DNA of 64,000 bases from Rhinopomastus cyanomelas. Lineage: Eukaryota; Chordata; Aves; Bucerotiformes; Rhinopomastidae. Within the stretch, counting starts at the first letter, position 1. Each line of letters opens with the position of its first letter. Below are positions 1 through 12,928 of this stretch, piece by piece. The notes below the pieces were generated by a model. That model had not been told where the DNA came from, ran no database searches, and worked only from the letters and a program-made list of their open reading frames with translations. A program made the translations under genes and the position numbers. Location: positions 1 to 64,000 of the forward strand of contig VXBP01004503.1 of assembly GCA_013400115.1 (NCBI GenBank), in the 5' to 3' direction.

Positions 1-32
1 GAGGTCCCTTCCAATCCGTAGTGATTCTATGA
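1..32 (+). mobile_element. CR1 LINE, extreme 3' end (cut by window edge)
   Basis: The window opens inside the last bases of a CR1 copy: the gaggtcccttccaatcc block, then a gtgattctatga tail. CR1 is a non-LTR retrotransposon whose 3' end is recognised by its own reverse transcriptase. The body lies outside the window, so the length is unknown. Confidence 0.85.
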
Positions 33-80
33 TCCGCTAAGTAGATTTCTTAAAGCATTCCTTCTCTTCTACTTTGGACT

Positions 81-100
81 ATAGAATCATAGAATCATAG
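81..100 (-). mobile_element. Inverted CR1 tail fragment
   Basis: This is the reverse complement of two CR1 tail units (tagaatcatagaatcatag). The minus-strand body that should follow on the right is absent; a plus-strand CR1 body begins instead. It is either a minus-strand CR1 truncated to its tail or the product of an inversion. Confidence 0.6.
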
Positions 101-105
101 ATTCC

Positions 106-264
106 CAGTGAGGGTGCTGGAGGGGGCTGCTGAGGGGGTTTGTGGAGTCTCCTTCTCTGGAGATGTTTAAAACCCACCTGGACTCGATCTAGGTGATCCT
201 GCTTTGGCAGGGGGGTTGGACTGGAGGTCGCTTCCAATCCCTAATGTTCTATGATTCTGTGATT
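106..264 (+). mobile_element. CR1 LINE 3' fragment
   Basis: This is the C-terminal end of CR1 ORF2 plus the 3' UTR. It has tgtggagtctccttctctgg, an aaaacccacctgga block, ctaggtgatcctgctttggc, and the tail attctgtga. The block that normally reads ggactagatgatctttcgagg has lost about 12 bases and reads ggactggagg. The copy is strongly 5' truncated, as most CR1 copies are. Confidence 0.9.
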
Positions 265-265
265 G

Positions 266-3200
266 AAATAAGACTTAGTGCAGACACATAGAGATAAGAA
301 GCACTTCTGTTTTTAAAATGTTCTTCATAAAGGCTGGCTAGTAATAGGACTGAGAAACAGTGCAGTCACTGTTTTGGAGACTGAGACCAACTCAGCAGTA
401 CTTAGGCTTGTACAGTACCTGGAAATGCGTTTTTCTTATGAACATAGCTGAGAATAGCAGTTTGTTCAGTACTCTACAGTTGTGCAACAGCTGAAGAGAA
501 TGGCAAAGCAGGGTTAAGATGCCCCTGCTAGTACTGTCTCAGGGTGACAGGTTGCTGCAGTTGTGTGGAAAAAGTGTTAGGACTTCTGGCTCTCCTTTGC
601 TTATGTCCATTCTGAAGGCACTAGCACTGCAGAGGTGCCGATCGACATAAAGCTAACAGAAACTGCTGGCAATAGCAGCTAGCCGTGGTGCTGTACATGT
701 TAGTGGGCACAAAATTTGGAGAGGTCCAAAGTCAAAAGTACAATGCCAGAATCTGGATTTTATTCACTAATTTGAATTTGAGAAACAAAAGTGATACTTG
801 ATCATTCCCAACATGGAGGGAATGCCAGGTCCAGTTTACGCTGGGCAGGCAAGACCAGATTCAGGGTGAGCTGGAGACAGGTGCATGATGAACAGCACCA
901 CAGTAAAGTTTCATAAGGAGTGGAGACAGTCCAGTGACTGAATCCTCCTTGATTTAGGGTCTGCTTTGTAAACATTTGTGCCGTTTCCTCAGACAAGGTG
1001 TGATGAATGCAGTGATTCTCGAGAGATCTGCTGTCCATGCTGTCTACGTGAATAGCTCTCATTAACGTTAATGGGAGTTGCATGTGCTCAAAAAGTGAAG
1101 ACTCCCCTGTGATGCCTTGAGAAGGAAGATTAATAATATCTAAATTATGTGTAATTATTTGTGCAAATGGCATAATAAATGATGTCTTTGGTAGGCCATT
1201 ATTGCTCAGACAATTGTCTCAAAAACATTTTTCTTTAGTAAAATGACCACACGCAACAAATAACAGACTACATTAATTTCTGCTTTGTTTTACTTAAACT
1301 CTGTGTGCTCCTTGCTTGTTTTCCAAACAAAAATTCATCTTTCTGTAGTTCCCCTCTCCCAGCAAAGTTGTTTTGAGAATAAGTGTTTGTTAGAAAAGAC
1401 TGACTTATCCTTCATAGACAAAGCACAGACTTAAAGGACACTAGTACTTTTCCTGACCTGAACACTGCAATCAGCTGGAATCATTGGAAGTTGGGGGAAG
1501 CTCAGGATCCTGTTTATACTTCTACATGATGTCTGATGGAATGAAGCACTTTGCAACACACTTTATTACTGGATAGAGGAGCCAGAGGAACAGTGAAGGG
1601 TCTGTTGCTCTGCACAGGGTCTATGGCACTGTGGCAATTGTCAGAGTATGAACAACTGCATTAACCTGTGTAAATTGGAAAAGCAGCCTTTGAAAATTGT
1701 ATTTGTGGAAGCACTTTCCAGGGAAGGAGCAATTTCTTTTTTGAGTAAGTACAATCTTAAAGTCTGAAGCAAAGTCTTAAACTGAAGTTATTGTGTGCAT
1801 TTGTTTTGCGGGGCTTTGGACCAAAGCACGCTCTTCATCTTATAAAATACATCCTCTAAAGATGTTCAAAGTGGGGCATCTCTTCATTTCAGCAGTAGCT
1901 GCTATTTACAGCAGCATGGTTGCTTCTGGTGAAAAGTTTAACCCCTTAGACTTGTGACAAGGTCTTGAAAAAGTGACATGGGTAACACACTGGTGATCCA
2001 AATTAGTTTCTGGTTATAAAACTCTGAGAAAAACAGTGTTATTCTACATGGTTCAACATGCAGGGAAAGCCCTCAGCTCTTTGAACTGAGCAGGCTCAGT
2101 GGCTTGGCAGCTCTCAGAGCATTTGCTTGCCCTATTGGGGCAGTATCAAAGACAGCTCTCAGCATTAATCAAGTGGTAGGATTGCATCAAGTCAGCTACT
2201 GAGGTTTGCTTATGTAACTCTCAGTGAATTCTCTTGTGAGCCTGAGCGAGGCTCCTGTCTCCGATTTCTTGATCTGATGCACAGGGTCTGTACATGGGGG
2301 CCGTGAAAGCACAGAATGCCACACAAACCTTGGGGACCTTGGGCTCTGGACAGAGTTACTATTTTTTTTGTTTTAAACACTGCTGTCTTGTAAATACTTT
2401 GCAAATGTAAAACTTCACGATGACACTGAGCCGAGAGGTTGACACAGACACTATGGAGAAACTACAGTGTCGAGAGGGTGATAACTCCTGGCGGTGTCCA
2501 GTTCAGAGAATGTGTGTGACTGCATTCATATCAGTTTATGCTCTTGATATGATCAGAGCTGAGAGTCCTGCTTGTTCATTTGCCTCGAAGAATTCGTGTG
2601 GCGCTTCTGCAGATTGCTTCTCGTGCCTCGCCTGTGGTCTAAATGGTCTCGTGTGAAAAATACTATATAACCAAAACGATATTGTTTGGGGTGTTGTGAT
2701 GAGATATGTGCTCTGTGTTGCCTTCTTGGGTGCTTATGCACCAGACTACCACAGATTTCTGATGTCTCAAAAAACCTCTCACCCTTGACTGTGTTGCTTG
2801 CTCTATACTGGAATGAAGTTGGGCTAGTAAATAATCCCTGAATGGCTAACAACTTTGAAAAACCCTTCATGCATCCAGGTTAAACAGCAATGTTTAAGCA
2901 TTACGGAAGTGCTTTGATTGCCGGTGATGTCAGGCATGTGCACAAGGCTAACGCGACAGAAGGTGCAACACGCTTCGTAAGGAAGAGGCTTCTTGGTTGC
3001 AGTGCAGCTCTTTAAGGACAGGGCAGGAGGCATGCAGAGAGGGGAAGGGCTGCTGGCCCTCATCCTTACAGATACAAGCAAAAACATCATTAAGGATTGC
3101 AGGGTGGAAACTTACTGGACAGTGGAGTTCTGACACCTGCATGTTCAGTCCTGACTCATTTTAGGGATGGAATTAGAGTTGGAACGCCAAGTAAGCCTTA

Positions 3201-6200
3201 TATGGGGATGGCAAATCCTAAATCCTTTGCCAAAGCAGACCAGGCAAATGAAGCTGTCGTGCTTTGCCTTTTCTTCCTTAAGAGAAGGAAGGGCCTTAGG
3301 AGGTTCTTTGCTTTCTGCAGTGGTTTAAGCTGGCTGGTGTTGTTGGACTTAGCGCTGATGGCCCTTGGCTGATCATGCATTGCTGATCACCATTCAAGGT
3401 AAGAGACAAAAGAGGGAGCTTAGCAGTCAAGAGGATACTGATGAGAGGGGAAATTGCTTATTTGAAAGGCTTTTTAAACGCTCTTCTCTTTCTTGACAAC
3501 AACAGAGTTTATCGCTCTCCTTTTATCTCCCTATAGAGATTCAGACTCTGTCCATTATGGAGAGCTCTTAAGAAACCCTCCTCTCCTCTTTGTTAGTTCT
3601 TCTGGGCTGTGTGTACCAGTGAGAAGGGACTGGAGCATCTCCATGTTCGGCTACTGTATTTGGCAGAGGAGTCAGTGGTGACCAGCACAGACCTTGTCCC
3701 TGGAAATGATGTCAATGGTACGGGTTTTTCATTTTAATAAAATGGAGAATAATGAGGGTGAGGGAAGGAGAAGAAATACCGAAGAAAGTACACCGCTGTG
3801 TTTTGGAATCTTTTGAGTCCTAGAATATTTGCTTTCTCTTATTACATAAACCAGCCTGGACTCTTCAGTTTTGCAGCTGTACAGTTAGCTGGAATATCAC
3901 AGAATTTCTTGGAAAGTGGCTCAACTGTTCTCTCCCTCTACTTCTGGCTGACTATTGGTGAAGTCTACTGCTGGCAGTTAACATTGCTCACATGCCGTTT
4001 GTCTGATACCAATGGCAAAACTTAGGCTTAAGGTAATGCAGCTGCTTTTAGACTTTTAGGCACCCCCCACCACCTTCGAGGGGCTGCTCAGTTTTTCACT
4101 GCTTCCTATACACACCAGTTGTATTTGTGTTTATTACTCTGTCAGGCCACAACCCCACCGTGAGACCTTGTCTGCAGGTCTGTTCTGTCACCCAAAAAAC
4201 TTGCAGCTACAGGTGAGCATGTGCAAGACATGGGTGAAGTTGATTTTTGTAAGCTTCAGATGCTGTCATTTCCAGTCAACACCTTTGTGGCCAGAGTAGC
4301 TGTGTTGATTTGTAGTCTTTTGTAGACAGTTATGAGTTACCTGTAAAATTTTTGGCTACCGCAGAATCTGACCCTGAAAGGTTTAAGTTAGATTAACTGT
4401 TGGTTCTTGGATTTGACTACCTGTGAGTTCACTGCCAGTAGTGCGAGTAACTGTTACTCTGAAAAACAGACTCAAAGTCATAGCGTGTAATTTTAAAATG
4501 TTTAATTGTGTTTTTCTAAGTCGACCTAAAATTGCTGTTGGTTGTTAGGGGACACAGTTTGTGGTGCATTACTCCACAAGGACATGATTTAGGAGAGAGT
4601 TGTCCTTGTTCTTCATGTGTGTGGTAGGAGAAATGCACTTTAATGGATGTGTAGTGCCTGAGCATGGTGCTTGGCATTTTCCAAGCATCACCTTTACAGT
4701 GATCTTCCACAGAAACTGCATTTTACATTAGAAAATATTCTCTGTACCTCTGTGTAGTCTCTACAGGATTATGGGGGCTTGTGCCTGGTAGAAATAAAGG
4801 TCCTTCCCATTTTGAAAGGAGAATATCAAATGTCATAATTGAAACTCTGGTATTGATGGGTTAAGCATAAAAATGTCTTAGGTCAATAAACGTGGGTTCA
4901 GAACTGTAATGCTCTCAAACTGCTCCTTGCTGTGCACGGAAAGAATGTGAAATGGCATTTTTATCAGTCAGTGAAAGCTTGGTTTAATTGGCTCCAGTCA
5001 AGTTTCTGTATTGTTCTGCCTAATCTGAATTAAACATTGGTTTGACTACATGTGTGGCTTTATCTTCCTTGAAGACATAGGATGCTCAGTCAGACAGTAG
5101 CATCAGCTTTGAAGTTAAGTTATTCATAGCTCAAGGATTGATTCTGACATTAACACTGTTTCCCTACATTCCTTGAAAATGCATCCCACCACCCCATTCT
5201 TTCAGTTCCTGCCTTAGTATTAATTTTAAATATCTGCACTTGCACAGTAAAAAAAAAAAAAGCTCCCCTTTCCCCCTTTCACACTAAAAATAAAAGACTG
5301 AAAAAACAAAATTAAAGGGGTTAACAGGGAATGATACTTTTTACAGGATAACTTCTTGCTCATATTTATAAGCTACCCAGCTATCACATGCCTTAGGGTC
5401 GAGTTGTTTTGCTGCTTCTGACTGTGAACTGTTTCTGTCACTTAACTACAGAGCTGGGACAGAAATACAGGCGGGAGAGATACTGAAGGTGAAGCCAAAC
5501 TGCAATAAATATTTTTCTTGTACCTTGCAAACCCATTCTTCTTAATGACGTACATGCATAGTAGCTTGAAGTCACTCACTTAAGTAGCCGTTTCTTTTAG
5601 TTGGCAGGTACAATTGAGTTAAGCGAATCTTTTTTCTTAACTTCTTTTTTTAAGGGACGTGGGGGAGGAAGCATGACTTTATTCTGAACTTTCTTCTTGT
5701 TTCTTAAAGGAACTTCTTGTGTGAGAAAGAGTCGATGTCAGTGCACAAAAAAATGACTTAAGATTTGCATTCTTTTGCCACAGGAATAAATGAACAAAGT
5801 TTGCAACTGAAAAGGCATTTTTACACCTTTTGTTGTTTAGGAACACAGAAATCCCATTATGCTTCATGCATAGCCCTGAGGAATGTGCAAACAAGTATTA
5901 GATCAATGGCGTGTCTCTGCAGCTTCTTTTATCATGAGTATTTAAAACTGAATATTCAAACATTCATTCATATTTCAAGCATCTGTCTCAAATAGCGCAT
6001 TCGTGTTGGAGTATGTTTTATTGCCAATAGATAGGCTAAATGTAAAGCTTTTAAATGTTTTATATCTTGCAGATGCTCAGCTATGGTCTGTAACAGTGTT
6101 TGCAGGGTGTTGTTTTTTTGATGCTACAGAGTGGGAAATTAGCAATAAGCTTTAAAAGAAAAAAAACTCACAGTACCCACCTGAAAGAAGGTATGTGACA

Positions 6201-8440
6201 AGTCAGAGAAGCCAGCTCAGCTTTAATCCATGATAGTGTAATCTGCATCGCTTGTGGACGCTGATAAAGCGTCTTTCTTTTCCAGGTAATCCAGGCATGG
6301 ATCACACTCCCACTTAGAATAATTGTCCTACGCAGTTTGACAATAGCCTTATCAGCGCCGAAGTCAATGTTGTCTGAGACCGAGGTGTTACACGATGTGG
6401 GCTCATCCTTCCCTTCACATTCTTTCTTGTTCTGGGGGTGGGGTGGAGGGAGTTTAGGAGAGGCTTGGTGGGCCAGCAGTGCACTGGTGAGCAGCTTGCG
6501 CTCTCCCGCACATCCCCCCAACACGTCTGCGCCCATCCACAGCCGCAGTGACCGTGGGCCTTGTATGAAGCTGTATTTCTCACGTCAGTACGTTGCTTTA
6601 TTTGGCTCTGCGAGTAAAAAGTCCTTTGGAAAGGACACAGGAACCAGATGTGCTGCACCCAGTCCTGTCATGCAGAACATATTCATAAATGTCATGATAA
6701 GGAGAGGTTGAGTAAAGCAGGTGCTTTCCTTTCAAAATGAATTAAATTCAACAATTTTCTGTGTGTGTTTGCAAAGCCCATCAAAATATTGAGCTCTACT
6801 ACCTGTGACCGATAAAATGAGAGTCATGAGTTCCTCTGGTGCAAATCTCCTGCACTGCTGTAAGGTGAAGCTGATTTTGTTGGTGATTCTCCAGTGCTAG
6901 AGTGGATGGGGTCATGGTGACCAGTGCATCTGTGCTAAGGGTTCACTGAGAGGCAAATATCCTCCCAGTGTGGAAGAGTTGTTCAACATTATAATTAAAA
7001 ATACATTACTTTTTGTGGTGAAAATATTTTCCAATGATGGGAAAGCTTTTATTTATTATTAAAATATTTCTGGTTTTGGTGAGATTTTTGCTGTGTCTCT
7101 AGTGTATTGACTGTAGCAGGGAAACACAGGAAGGCTCCAATTTTTAAAGACTTTTTCATAAGTTCATGCTGACTTTCAGGTTTTGAAAAAAACTTTTGCA
7201 GACTTTAAAAACAAATTAAAATTCAAACAAATCTAATAAAAACAAAGATAATGCATTCCTTTAAAAAAGGAGGCCCTCCTTTTTGTTGAGCACAGTGTGT
7301 CTACACTTATTATACTGAATGCTTTACAGTTCATTTTGCAAAATTAACAAGTTAACAGTGTCTGAACAAGGCCTCTCTTCTAGCAGTACTCTCCTGGGAA
7401 CTAGATTTCTTTCTTCCTTTTCTTTTTTTTAAGGTCAGGGCACTAATAACTGGTTTTGCACCTTCTCATGTTGTCCACATCTTGTTTGCAATTAAACTTT
7501 AGGAGCTGACTTTTTGTGGTTGTACGTATTTCAACATCTGAGCATCTGGCCTTCTTTAGTGAAGCATGTTGGAACAAACTGTCTTGCTTGTGGATTGCCT
7601 ACATGCCTATTTTCACTTTTACACCAAAAGGCACTGTGGAGTGGTCCAGCAGAGATCTTACATTTAACCTGTTCCTAATCTGTTTAAGATAGAACTCTCG
7701 TTCAACAAAGCCAGTGTTTGTTTAGCTTTTGCTTCTGTTGGCTCAACTGATTTAAGACTGTGTGTTGCGTTAAGCCAGCAGAACTGTGAGTATAAACTAG
7801 CTGTGCATGTGAAACCTGGTCCTCACTGCCCTGTTCCAGCATCTGACCACTTGTTCCATTTAGCAGAGGGTGCAGCATATGTAGAGGTGTTTGTCTGCAG
7901 AGCTCATCGCCTCTGGATCTGGATGCAAGTCAATCTTGGTATTGAATGAAACAGATACATTAAAACAAAAGACATAATTCCATTTATTAAGTCCATTATT
8001 ATCTGTATGAAAGTAAACAAGTGAAGAAATATTGGTGTTCGAGTGTCTATGTGACACTTGCATGACCTCTACACAAGGCACTGCAGTAGTCCTTATGTGA
8101 TCAGGCTTCTTTTCCCAGGTGCCCACTCTTTGGTACTTTTGCATCAAAGTACTATAGTATTGTAGTGATCAGGACTTTAAGTGTTCTGACAGATTTTTGG
8201 TGCACTCCCTGTAATTGAACTAGAACAAAGAGGAAAACACACAAATGACTTAATGTGTGAAGTGGTTGAGGAAGACTGAAACCTTTTAGGCATAAAATGT
8301 GTTTTGTTGATGGAGGAACCTCTGGTTCCTTTTCAATCCCTACAGTAGAGTGGTCTCATTGCACTCCTTGTCTCTCTTAGCATGGCATCTTCTTCATGGG
8401 TTTTTTTCATTTAATCGCTGTGACTGTCCTGTCCCATGTT
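266..8440. other. Unique non-coding sequence, no gene seen
   Basis: About 8.2 kb with no recognisable exon, RNA gene or young repeat. Open frames reach only about 124 codons, occur on both strands and resemble no family I know. There is a 13-base A run at 5,249-5,261. A short stretch at about 1,057-1,090 (cattaacgttaatgggagtt) resembles old palindromic sauropsid repeats. The sequence is compatible with an intron or intergenic DNA. Confidence 0.6.
1057..1090. repeat. Possible ancient palindromic repeat remnant
   Basis: The core cattaacgttaatgggag followed by ttgcatgtgctca resembles a multicopy palindromic repeat with a cattgacttcaatgggag core that I recall from turtle, crocodilian and bird DNA. 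It is short and diverged, so the assignment is tentative. Confidence 0.3.
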
Positions 8441-8593
8441 GGTGAGGCATTGGAACGGGCTGTCCAGGGATGAGGAGAAGGCACTGACCCTGGACATGTT
8501 CAAAAACATGGAGATGGTTCAGTGGTTAGGGGTTGTAGGGTGGAACTGATGATCTTGAAAGTCTTCCAGCCTTGACGATTCTGTGATTCTATG
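8441..8593 (+). mobile_element. Older CR1 LINE 3' fragment
   Basis: It begins at ggtgaggcattggaacgggc, the coding region for the ORF2 C-terminus (W/L-x-x-L-P type), and runs through gacatgttcaaaaacatgg, a ggttgtagggtggaactgat block and the tail gattctgtgattctatg. Its 3' UTR differs from the abundant ggcagggggattggactag type elsewhere in the window, and it is more diverged. It therefore belongs to a different, probably older, CR1 subfamily. Confidence 0.85.
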
Positions 8594-11500
8594 TTTTCTC
8601 CTGTGCTCCTTCTGTCAGCGTCAGGCCCTGCACTTGCTCATTCTGTCTATGTCCTCAAGCACTCTCAGGGATTTAACTGTGTCTTGGTGGCTTTTTCAGG
8701 CACCACCTCTCTGTTCCTCTCTTGTGGATGCCATGTCTGAATCCCCAGGCAATGTTTTCACGTCCTAACCCTAGCATCTGCATTCTCCCAATCTCTCTGG
8801 TTTGCTCTCTCCCAGATGTAGTTCTTGCTGCTCATATTTTCTGCAGCCTATTAATGTTGTGCTGGTACCAGAAGCAGCAGGACCTTGGGAGGGGCAACAT
8901 CCTGAACCTCGCCTCTTCTGCCTGCTGCTTTGGGGAGCAGAAGAAGAGAAAATCCAGCTCAGCCCCTGTTGAGCCAGGCTGGAGACTGCTCTGTGCATAT
9001 GGTGTTTTAAGAGAAATATGCTGAGTCTCTCTTCCCCAAAGATTTACAACCCGGCCACATGCGATTTCTCTTTTTCTTTCTTTCCCTTTCTTTTAAATTA
9101 GCAAAAGGCATGGCAAAATCCCCATCACCAGCCAAATCCCTCTGCTGCAGTATGAGGGGCTGTTGGGAAGGTGTCTGTACTTTGAGGTGGTCAGCAAGAC
9201 TTTGTTATCATGGAATGATGTATATTCCTCCAGCCTTCTGCTTACAAGCACATTAATATCTCTTGCAGAAGCTATCAAAAGAGAATGCAGAAATTTAGTT
9301 CCAGAAAGATACCTGGCGTGAAACTTCCAGTCCAACGTTTTGCTAAGCTATAAGTAATTGAAAACAGGGCTTGTAAAACATGTCATTGCTGGCTTTGTCT
9401 TTAATAATAGTTAATGCAAACAGAAACTGCTGCAATGTTTTTGGAAAGATCCTCAACCTTCTGCTTCAGGTTTTAAGGGATTAGGAAGACACCCATGGTG
9501 GGAGGCAGATTATCTCACATCTGTCTACTTCAAGGCTTCTTGTGTCTTTCTCTGAAACATGTGGTACAGGCTGTTGTCAGAAGAAGAGCATTAACTGATT
9601 TATGTGCATGTGTCTTTTATAGCTCGTTAGCATGGGCTGGTACTTTTTCAGTGAACCGGTAATTTATCTGTTTTTTTAGGTGAATCAAAACCAATGCCTC
9701 TCTGTAGCCCAGAACCTTCACAGTATGATCCTAACTCTAAAGAGATCTGTCCAAGTAATCGGTTTTATTTTTCCCTTTGGCAGTTATTTGGCATCAGAAA
9801 CAAGTCTCTTTTTTTTGGGTGGGTTTTTTTTGTTTGTTTGTTTGTTTTGTTTTGGAAGGTGACCTAAACCAAGAAAAATTTGTCACAGCAAGCCACTTCA
9901 TTTTGGAAGAAATAAGGATTGGGTTTTTTGTTTGTTTTACAGAGACAAAAGGGTTTCTTTTAGTTCTTGAATATATTGTAAGTGTGAAAATTATAAAATA
10001 AGGAAACTTGAAGAAATGTGATATATTGATGCTGATCCTGAACTTCATTGTTGGTGTTGGAGAAAATAACACTGGAATAAAGGTGGTTGTACTGGCATAT
10101 TGATTTTTCTGAAAGTCTTAAGTAGTAGCCATCAGAGATGCACCTCTGCTGGGTGGTGGTAAACTCTTTGTTATGCTGAAGTGGAATCCACCATCTTCTA
10201 AATGAAGAGTCTAATCAGGTAAAGCACAAGAAGCAGCTTCCAAAGACAGTGATCCAGCACGCTGCAGGGTAGGACCCAGTTGTGTGGTTCAGAGCTAGAA
10301 ACATCTGGAATTAGACGTGCCATAATAGATAGGACTCACTGGAGTGGCCCATTGAGATTCAGAGTCTGCAGCTGCTGAGCCCAGTGGAACCAAATGGCAG
10401 CTCCTCACATGTAGAGGAAAACAGGCCAGGGTCCGGGTGGAGGCAGAGTTGTCACCTGGAGACAATAGTATGAGCACAATCCAGGCAGCACTGGGAGGTT
10501 TTGATACTCCAGCCCTTGATGCAGACTTAGTGCTAGACCCTGTTGGCTCAGAGGCTCTGAGCACTGGCAGGGTAGAAAACTGCAAAGCCTCAAACTTTTG
10601 AATATTTTTATGTCAACCGATGGGCATCCCTGCTCTGACTACATGTACAAATCTAATGTAAGAATTAGAAAAGTTAGTGACTTTTCCACTCTTCCTTTGT
10701 GCAGAGGAGTGATAAAGACAAACACGAAAATACCATCTAAGGTCTAGGAATTTAATAGTAAGAGTCGATTTTTTTAAAAAGAACGATCTGCACATAGTGG
10801 TTTTCTCTCTTCAGGCTTTAGTCTCTTATCTGAAAGGCCGATCTCTATTTGGATGATGGGGATCAAACTATTTAGTTAATGTAAACGGACGAGCTGAATT
10901 TGAAAGATGTTGAAGGAAAGGACGGAACAATCTAAAGGCTACACTGTCACTAGTTTTATTTTAGTTAAAATAATTGTACATGTTTAGTTTAAAATGGAGG
11001 GGCAAAGGAGACTTTGAAATATAATTACATTTAACAGTCTTGTAGCTTTGTACTGTGTGCTATAAATTGCATTCGCAGCTGTTTTTCATCTCCTGTAATT
11101 TAAATAAGTAAACCTTTTGTTCTTAAACTCACTTAGTTCCTTCTAATTCTGCTGATGGACATCCATTTCTACTGCTTTATTTTATGTTAATATTTGACAA
11201 TGGCATGCAGTTACCCCCCCACTGGCTGCAGCTCCACCTCCTTTGTTTCTGGAAGGCCTCTTTTTGCCTTGGTCTTTAGTGTTATAGAAGAATCCAAACT
11301 TCCTGTCCCTGCATCTATCCAGGAGTGAGGTTTCTGCATAAACCCCCACAAAATCCCTGGGGAAGCGTGCAAGCCCCCAAGAGAGGAAGGTGGTGCTGGG
11401 CTGTCAGCTGCCTTTGTTCCCTGCTCAGATGGAAGTATGAGGTGGATGATGCTTTGTGGGCCAGAGTAAAGCTGTGCCAAGGGAATGCAAATCTGCTAGG

Positions 11501-12719
11501 TGTGCCCAGGTAATTTAAAATGCTCATGCTGGCAGCTTTTCTGCATGAGTAAAGCTGTTTAATTAATGCGTGTTCTCCACTTTCTTTTCTCCACTAGTTG
11601 ATTCAGGTTGAAACGGTCTGTAATGGGCACGAATAAACCTTCTCCTAGAGGTGAAAAATAAAGAATCTTTGCATTCTGTATTTCTCTCTGGCCAGAATGG
11701 TTGGTGGCAGAGTGACTGTTGGTCGAACTGCAGCACCCACTGAGAGCTCAGACTTTGGCTTGGATTCACATTGCTGCCCACAAGCTAGGTGCAGGGCTTC
11801 AGGTAGGACAGCTGGCATCCGTTGCCAATTTTTGTTTTACCCAAGGAACCAGAGGTACTGTGAGCGTGGCAGGCACTGTGGAGGCTGAGGCAGTGCTCTT
11901 CCTCACTCTCCTGCCTCCCCCCTCCCCCAGCCCTCCAGAGAAAGCTGGTTTTTAATTTGCTCAGCCTTGCAGTTTGACGGAAGAGCAACATGGACGAGAC
12001 CTGAGTCCAGGACCAACAAAGGCAACACTGGACATTTCAGCCACTGCCTTTGAAACAGACCTTGACAATAATGGAGCTGGGAAGCCCCACTGTTCAGCCT
12101 TCTTTATAGTGTTAATAACTGTCCAGAAAGAAGAGAAGCAAGAAATTGCTCAGATTTCATCTCTCAGATTTCATCTTGCATCTAGAGTGCCGCAACAAAT
12201 CAAACTGAAATGGGCCCCTCCGTGGCTTCTGCAGTGCCACGCCGAGCTGCCCGGGGCCCCCTTCTCCCCCTGCTCTGCTCAGGGTTAGAATGCCGAGTGA
12301 GTGCTCAAAGCAGCCTGGTTGGGGGCAAACCACGTCCTTCTGAATTGCACAGGTGTCCTGCCTAAGGACTCACTCTGCTCTGAAGTGAATTAGTTCAAGT
12401 GTTTTCAAGTTGGAGGATGAGGCAGTTAGTGGGAACTCACTGATGGAGAGTGAGGTCAGAAGAGGTGCCTGGCTCTGTGTGGCTGCTCACCCTGACTGTC
12501 CTCAGGACCTGTCTTGCTTTCCAAAACATACAGGGGCAGTTCTGGCCAAAGGATCAACGTGAAAATGAAAGGTGGGTCTGGGGGAGGCAGAGTTCATGAC
12601 TGGCCATCTCTTGTATCCCAGGCTTTGAGGACAGGAGGGACTTGCCAGAGGCACATCAGCAGAGTGAAAATCGTTTCCTTGCTGTTTGTTTTCCTTTGTA
12701 ACAGTTTTGTGACTTGGAG
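8594..12719. other. Unique non-coding sequence, no gene seen
   Basis: About 4.1 kb without a recognisable gene. It holds a T-rich/(TTTG)n stretch at 9,809-9,855 and a C run near 11,214-11,220. Open frames of up to about 104 codons occur on both strands with no recognisable domain. Confidence 0.6.
9809..9855. repeat. T-rich (TTTG)n simple repeat
   Basis: A run of T is interrupted by gggtggg and then passes into five tttg-type units. This is ordinary low-complexity sequence. Confidence 0.9.
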
Positions 12720-12928
12720 TACAGTGGAGAACGTGGTAACACTGGAAGTGAATGGGCTGCCCAAGGGGGTTGTGGAGACTCCTTCCATGGAGGTGTTTAA
12801 AACTCACCTGGATATGTTCTTGTGTGACTTGGTCTAGGTGGTCCTGCTCTGGCAGGGGGGTTGGACTAGATGATCTTTCGAGGTCCCTTTCAATCCCTAA
12901 TGCTCTGTGACTCTATGTGACTCTGTGA
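12720..12928 (+). mobile_element. CR1 LINE 3' fragment with ORF2 C-terminus
   Basis: This is the end of ORF2 plus the 3' UTR. The frame ending at 12,837 reads NGLPKGVVETPSMEVFKTHL and closes DMFLCDLV-stop, the usual C-terminus of this CR1 type. The 3' UTR has ggtcctgctctggcaggg, ttggactagatgatctttcg and a mutated tail (ctctgtgactctatgtgact). Confidence 0.92.

Noticed and set aside
6429..6450. G-rich stretch gggggtggggtggaggg as a quadruplex
   Set aside because: One tract has only two G, so it does not fit the canonical four-tract pattern.
7826..7860. ctgttccagcatctgaccac resembling part of a CR1 on the minus strand
   Set aside because: Only about 20 bases match and no flanking CR1 sequence or tail is present.
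12514..12837. 107-codon + frame considered as a host exon
   Set aside because: Its last third is the CR1 ORF2 C-terminus, and the upstream part is random sequence in the same frame.
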